Shown here: positions 51,010 to 51,766 of the stretch, piece after piece | Layout of the letters: each line of letters opens with the position of its first letter | Position numbering within the stretch: the stretch's first letter is position 1 | Assembly (NCBI GenBank): GCA_027886865.1 | Contig: JAPCJR010000014.1 | Coordinates: 1 to 51,766 of the forward strand | Direction of reading: 5' to 3' | Length of the DNA: 51,766 nucleotides | From: Nitrososphaerota archaeon | Lineage (GTDB): Archaea; Thermoproteota; Nitrososphaeria; Nitrososphaerales; UBA183 | Translations under genes and position numbers: made by a program | The notes under the pieces: model-generated | Database searches by the model: none | What the model was told of the DNA's origin: nothing | What the model saw: only the letters and a program-made list of their open reading frames with translations

Positions 51010-51300
51010 TTGATTTACGAGAAGAAGCTCAATTCCTTCCCCGAGATTGTGACGGAACTGGGCATCCTCGACCTGGACGCCGGGATAAGGGCCGTCGGGA
51101 AATACAAGGCCAAAAAGTGTTTCGTCTTCGTGACAAGGTCGGCGAACGGTTTCACCTCGCTGGTGTACAGCATCAAGAGTTCGAAGAAGGAGAGCCTGCC
51201 AGACAAGCGCCTCCTTGCCAAGGAGTTCCCTGACCTCAAGGCCACCGAGGAGTTCCTCGCGCAGATAGTCGCCAAGCCGGTCAAGGCGTCGGCCTACTAG
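51010..51300 (+). CDS. Small conserved-looking protein of unknown function
   Basis: A 96-residue protein: SFPEIVTELGILDLDAGIRA, KKCFVFVTRSANGFTSLVYS, then helical KEFPDLKATEEFLAQIVAKP. Beta-hairpin followed by helices, compact and charged. No family recognised. The start is TTG 51010. It faces cysS across a short shared promoter region and overlaps the 3' end of the methyltransferase by 20 bp. Confidence 0.55.
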   Translation: MIYEKKLNSFPEIVTELGILDLDAGIRAVGKYKAKKCFVFVTRSANGFTSLVYSIKSSKKESLPDKRLLAKEFPDLKATEEFLAQIVAKPVKASAY

Positions 51301-51766
51301 GCCGCTGCTCTGCTATCCTCCGCTCGCTGAGCTGCACGTACTTCGGGTCTATCTCGTAGCCGACGTAGTGCCTGCCCGTCCTGACCGAAGCGATTGCAGT
51401 CTGGCCTGAACCCATGAACGGGTCCAGGACCACGTCGCCCTTGAACGTGTAGAGCTGTATGCACCGGTAGGGCAGCTCTACCGGGAACGGAGCAGGGTGC
51501 CCCACCTTCCTCGCGGGTTCCGCATCGAAACGCCAGACGCTCTTGGTGAACTCCAAGAATTCGTCTCTCTTAATCGTGCTTGCCTTGCCCGTCCGGTCCC
51601 TTGAGAACGAGTCCTTCGAGAATATGAGGATGTACTCGTGCGTGTCCCTCAGCGTCGGGTTGCTGGCGGAGAGCCAGCTCCCCCACGCGGTCGAAGGACT
51701 GCTGCTGGCGTCCTTCGCCCAGATGATCTCGCCTCGCATAAGGAAACCGAGCTCGAGCATATCCTC
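51281..51766 (-). CDS. Site-specific DNA methyltransferase, C-terminal part
   Basis: The frame is open to the right edge, so only the last 161 residues are present. LDPFMGSGQTAIASVRTGRH is motif I (the SAM-binding FxGxG), and YVGYEIDPKYVQLSERRIAE follows as motif II. EIIWAKDASSSPSTAWGSWL and EYILIFSKD match the region after the DPPY motif IV, which lies outside the window. This order (IV then I) is the beta class of N4-cytosine/N6-adenine methyltransferases. No restriction endonuclease is seen on this side, so it could be an orphan or part of a system beyond the edge. Confidence 0.85.
   Translation of the reverse strand, partial: EDMLELGFLMRGEIIWAKDASSSPSTAWGSWLSASNPTLRDTHEYILIFSKDSFSRDRTGKASTIKRDEFLEFTKSVWRFDAEPARKVGHPAPFPVELPYRCIQLYTFKGDVVLDPFMGSGQTAIASVRTGRHYVGYEIDPKYVQLSERRIAEQRPSRPTP

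Noticed and set aside
1..51766. CRISPR array or IS element
   Set aside because: No regularly spaced direct repeats with unique spacers and no transposase gene or terminal inverted repeats were seen. The four-copy motif is widely spaced and not array-like.

Overview
The window reads as a chromosomal segment of an archaeon, most likely from the Nitrososphaeria (Thaumarchaeota) or a close relative. Supporting genes are Orc1/Cdc6, the small subunit of DNA polymerase D, an RPA-type single-strand binding protein, Alba, a Dpo4-like Y-family polymerase, aRF1 with GGQ and NIKS motifs, archaeal-type TrpRS, ValRS, CysRS and UMP kinase, a UPF0147 protein, and intron-bearing tRNA genes. Many genes have a TATA-like element about 26-35 bp before the start codon, as expected for leaderless archaeal transcripts, and GTG/TTG starts are frequent. 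The exact lineage cannot be fixed without a search.

Bases 1 to about 21,500 are an accessory half. It carries small stand-alone enzymes (metallo-beta-lactamase fold, VOC, SnoaL-like, alpha/beta hydrolases, acetyltransferases, a HAD hydrolase), regulators (two-domain Lrp/AsnC, ArsR), a TolB-like/TPR protein, a seven-blade YVTN surface protein, a long encapsulin-like shell protein, an AbrB-VapC toxin-antitoxin pair, an amino-acid permease and a ring-cleaving dioxygenase. TrpRS is the one clear housekeeping gene here. This half also holds decayed genes: a tandem MarR-type regulator with a frameshift and an in-frame stop, the 3' end of a PIN toxin, and two smaller frameshifted fragments. A 19-bp motif beginning TTCGGACAAAAC occurs four times, only in this half.

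Bases 21,500 to 51,766 are denser and mostly housekeeping: Orc1/Cdc6 converging on PolD DP1 behind phosphoglucosamine mutase; ThyX; an operon of autoantigen-p27-like Zn protein, peroxiredoxin and IscA; small coiled-coil and Zn-ribbon proteins; RPA, Alba, Dpo4 and a SWIM protein; ValRS; queE-queC for 7-deazaguanine synthesis; a primase large-subunit-like protein; a YchF/Obg GTPase; aRF1; UMP kinase; glycerate 2-kinase; and a CysRS operon with an acetyltransferase, an HExxH protein and a thioredoxin-like protein. A DNA methyltransferase runs off the right edge.

Six tRNA genes were folded by eye: Ser(CGA), Leu(CAG), Thr(GGT), Met(CAT), Pro(CGG) and Thr(TGT). Ser(CGA) and Met(CAT) can only be read by removing three introns each: one at the start of the anticodon loop, one at or in the 3' anticodon stem, and one in the T-loop. 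Thr(TGT) has an intron in the 3' anticodon stem. With the encapsulin and the dispersed motif, these are the most notable observations.
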